From DATKJY01 sp964540105 (lineage in GTDB: Bacteria; Zixibacteria; MSB-5A5; GN15; FEB-12), in the NCBI GenBank assembly GCA_964540105.1, contig CAZILL010000001.1, positions 744,001-808,000 on the forward strand: a stretch of 64,000 nt of DNA, in the 5' to 3' direction. Position 1 is the first letter of the stretch, and every line of letters starts with the position of its first letter. This document shows positions 62,626-64,000 of the stretch, piece by piece. A program made the position numbers and the translations under genes. The notes below the pieces were generated by a model. The model saw only the letters and a list, made by a program, of their open reading frames with translations, did no database searches and had not been told where the DNA came from.

Positions 62626-64000
62626 ATGAAGAATAGACTCACCTTCGCCGTTGTCTTGCTTTTTCTTGCTGCCAACGTGCTCCATGCTTCGACTCCCCGG
62701 CTGTTCAATTATCAAGGGCGGCTGACCGACGGCTCCGGTAACCCCGTGCCAGATGGGCTCTACAAGGTGATATTCTCTATTTATGATCTCCCTTCCGGGG
62801 GTTCGACCCTCTGGTCCGAAAAGCAGGAAGTCGAGGCGAGTAATGGTCTGTTCGCTGTCGATCTTGGGAAAGTGGAGATACTTCCGAACAGCGTTGTGGA
62901 GGACAGCGTCCGCTATCTTGGCATAAAAGTCGATCCAGACCCCGAGCTCGTGCCTCGCGAGCGGCTGACTTCCTCGTTCTTTGCCGTCAATGGGGGCGGA
63001 TGGGTCGACGCCGGTCAGTCTATTTACGCTGCGAGCGGTTCCGCCAACGTCGGCATAGGGACTCAGACCCCGATCACCCGACTTGATGTGGTGGGGGGAA
63101 ACTGGAATGTCGCAGGGAGTGAGGGGGATTTCCGAATCGGTAATCCGAGTTTCCGGCTGAAGATAGGTGTAGCCACAGAAGGATTTGGAAGCGGCCACAG
63201 CCGCATCTACACGGCAGGAGGTATCCAGACCCTCACTCTGGGTACCGGCGTGAGCGATGTCCTAAACGTCGTGGGCACTAATGTCGGCATTGGTACGCTC
63301 AACCCCTCGGCGTTCTTCGGAGGGACAGTTTTCGACGTCGTCGGTTCAACCGCTGGCGCCACACTGGCTCTGAAGTCCTCCTCAGCTGATTGGGAGATTC
63401 ACTCGGGGACTTTGGTAAGTTCGACGCCTGCCCTGCGATTCAGTCCCTCTCTTGCCAATCCCGATCCCTTGACTCTAACAAGTGCTCCCGGGGATTCGTC
63501 AGTCATACTCCGTACAGGCGCGATTAACGCCGAAGAAATGCTCAATGAACCGGGGATCGCCCAGGAAACCGGGGGGACTATCGCTGTTCCCGCTCTACCC
63601 ATGATCGATTTGACGACGGTGACTATTACAATCCCGTCACCGGGCTATGTAGTTCTCGAGGGACGAGCAACGGGGTACATTCAAGGGACAACCGGTCGAA
63701 ACATCTGTTATATTCAGATTGACGACGCTCCGGGCGGCAGCCCCTTGGTGCCGTATTACACGTATTTCGGATGCGACAATCCTGCGAATACGAGTTCGAT
63801 TCTATTTCCTGTCGCGGTATCCAGGGTTTTCTTCAAGAGCCAGGGAACGCACACCTTTCGTCTGAAGGCAGGCCAGCATGCAGGTAACGCGGCCGGAGCT
63901 TTGGTAACCGCGCAGTTTCCTTCTCTGAGGGCGACCTTCTATCCGACTTCGTATGGAACTGTCACGACTTTGGCGTCTTCCGGCGAATCAAATCAGTTCG
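62626..64000 (+). CDS. Second secreted surface protein, 3' end cut by window edge
   Basis: 458 codons are open to the window edge. ATG at 62626 has GGAGGT five bases upstream and starts a signal peptide (RLTFAVVLLFLAANVLHA). The N-terminal domain FNYQGRLTDGSGNPVPDG closely parallels the gene before it. The centre holds two copies of an NVGIGT-x-x-P repeat (NVGIGTQTPITRLDVVG; NVGIGTLNPSAFF), a motif of tail-fibre and endosialidase-chaperone-type proteins. The conserved NEPGIA, ITIPSPGYVVLEG and FYPTSYGTVTTL segments follow. The end, probably a coiled coil, is outside the window. The two proteins share ends but differ in the middle. Confidence 0.85.
   Translation, partial: MKNRLTFAVVLLFLAANVLHASTPRLFNYQGRLTDGSGNPVPDGLYKVIFSIYDLPSGGSTLWSEKQEVEASNGLFAVDLGKVEILPNSVVEDSVRYLGIKVDPDPELVPRERLTSSFFAVNGGGWVDAGQSIYAASGSANVGIGTQTPITRLDVVGGNWNVAGSEGDFRIGNPSFRLKIGVATEGFGSGHSRIYTAGGIQTLTLGTGVSDVLNVVGTNVGIGTLNPSAFFGGTVFDVVGSTAGATLALKSSSADWEIHSGTLVSSTPALRFSPSLANPDPLTLTSAPGDSSVILRTGAINAEEMLNEPGIAQETGGTIAVPALPMIDLTTVTITIPSPGYVVLEGRATGYIQGTTGRNICYIQIDDAPGGSPLVPYYTYFGCDNPANTSSILFPVAVSRVFFKSQGTHTFRLKAGQHAGNAAGALVTAQFPSLRATFYPTSYGTVTTLASSGESNQF

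Noticed and set aside
62557..63198. Minus-strand 213-residue open frame
   Set aside because: It lies opposite the start of the second surface-protein gene, which has a signal peptide, ribosome-binding site and a paralogue; the minus frame is a shadow.

Overview
The window reads as one chromosomal contig of a Gram-negative-type, respiring bacterium of moderate GC content. No rRNA or tRNA is present to place it. The combination of a DUF2723 O-mannosyltransferase-like protein, DUF4175 and DUF4159 proteins, paired M16 peptidases and secreted proteins opening with a 'YQGRLTD' motif suggests the FCB superphylum (for example a Zixibacteria-like lineage). That placement is inference. I saw no insertion sequence, CRISPR array, prophage block or tRNA-linked integration.

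Layout. (1) 1-7612, minus strand: a tightly packed extracellular polysaccharide cluster. In transcription order it holds a Wzy/WaaL-type polymerase/ligase, polysaccharide deacetylase, ATP-grasp ligase, PHP hydrolase, GT4, membrane GT2 and a GT4 cut by the window edge. (2) 8033-10725, plus: an active/inactive pair of M16 peptidases. (3) 10866-13592, minus: a two-gene unit of unknown function, including a 782-aa protein with a Cys4 cluster. (4) 14029-17523, minus: an OmpR-type two-component pair, then a soluble histidine kinase coupled to a CheV-like protein. (5) 17654-20938, minus: a Cu(I) P-type ATPase and a membrane-anchored M23 peptidase. (6) 21078-25463: an unknown ORF, a YdfG-like dehydrogenase, glutamine synthetase, an EamA transporter and an HTH-DUF2087 regulator. 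(7) 25524-34795, mostly minus: cell-envelope genes (DUF2723-TPR, TPR lipoprotein-like protein, DUF4175, DUF4159). (8) 34882-38095, minus: secD, secF and a small membrane protein. (9) 38257-41025, plus: a double-domain M16 peptidase. (10) 41069-43870, minus: DUF502, EIIA-CBS and a Na+/Ca2+-exchanger-type transporter. (11) 43943-57104, minus: a respiratory block with Rieske protein, cytochrome b, nine-heme cytochrome c and then nuoABCDHIJKLMN, without nuoEFG. (12) 57194-60221: RidA, DinB-like, HD-GYP and an unknown conserved-looking protein. (13) 60293-64000, plus: two paralogous secreted proteins with phage-tail-fibre-like motifs, each preceded by a 130-bp imperfect direct repeat; the second runs off the window.

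How the genes work together. The respiratory block would take electrons into quinone through an 11-subunit complex I and pass them on through a b6-like cytochrome b/Rieske complex whose c-type subunit is a nonaheme cytochrome. The envelope genes cover export (SecDF), wall turnover (M23), surface polysaccharide synthesis and periplasmic proteolysis (three M16 loci). The most open questions are the 10.9-13.6 kb unknown pair, the repeated surface-protein cassettes at the right edge, and the EIIA-CBS protein placed next to a cation exchanger.
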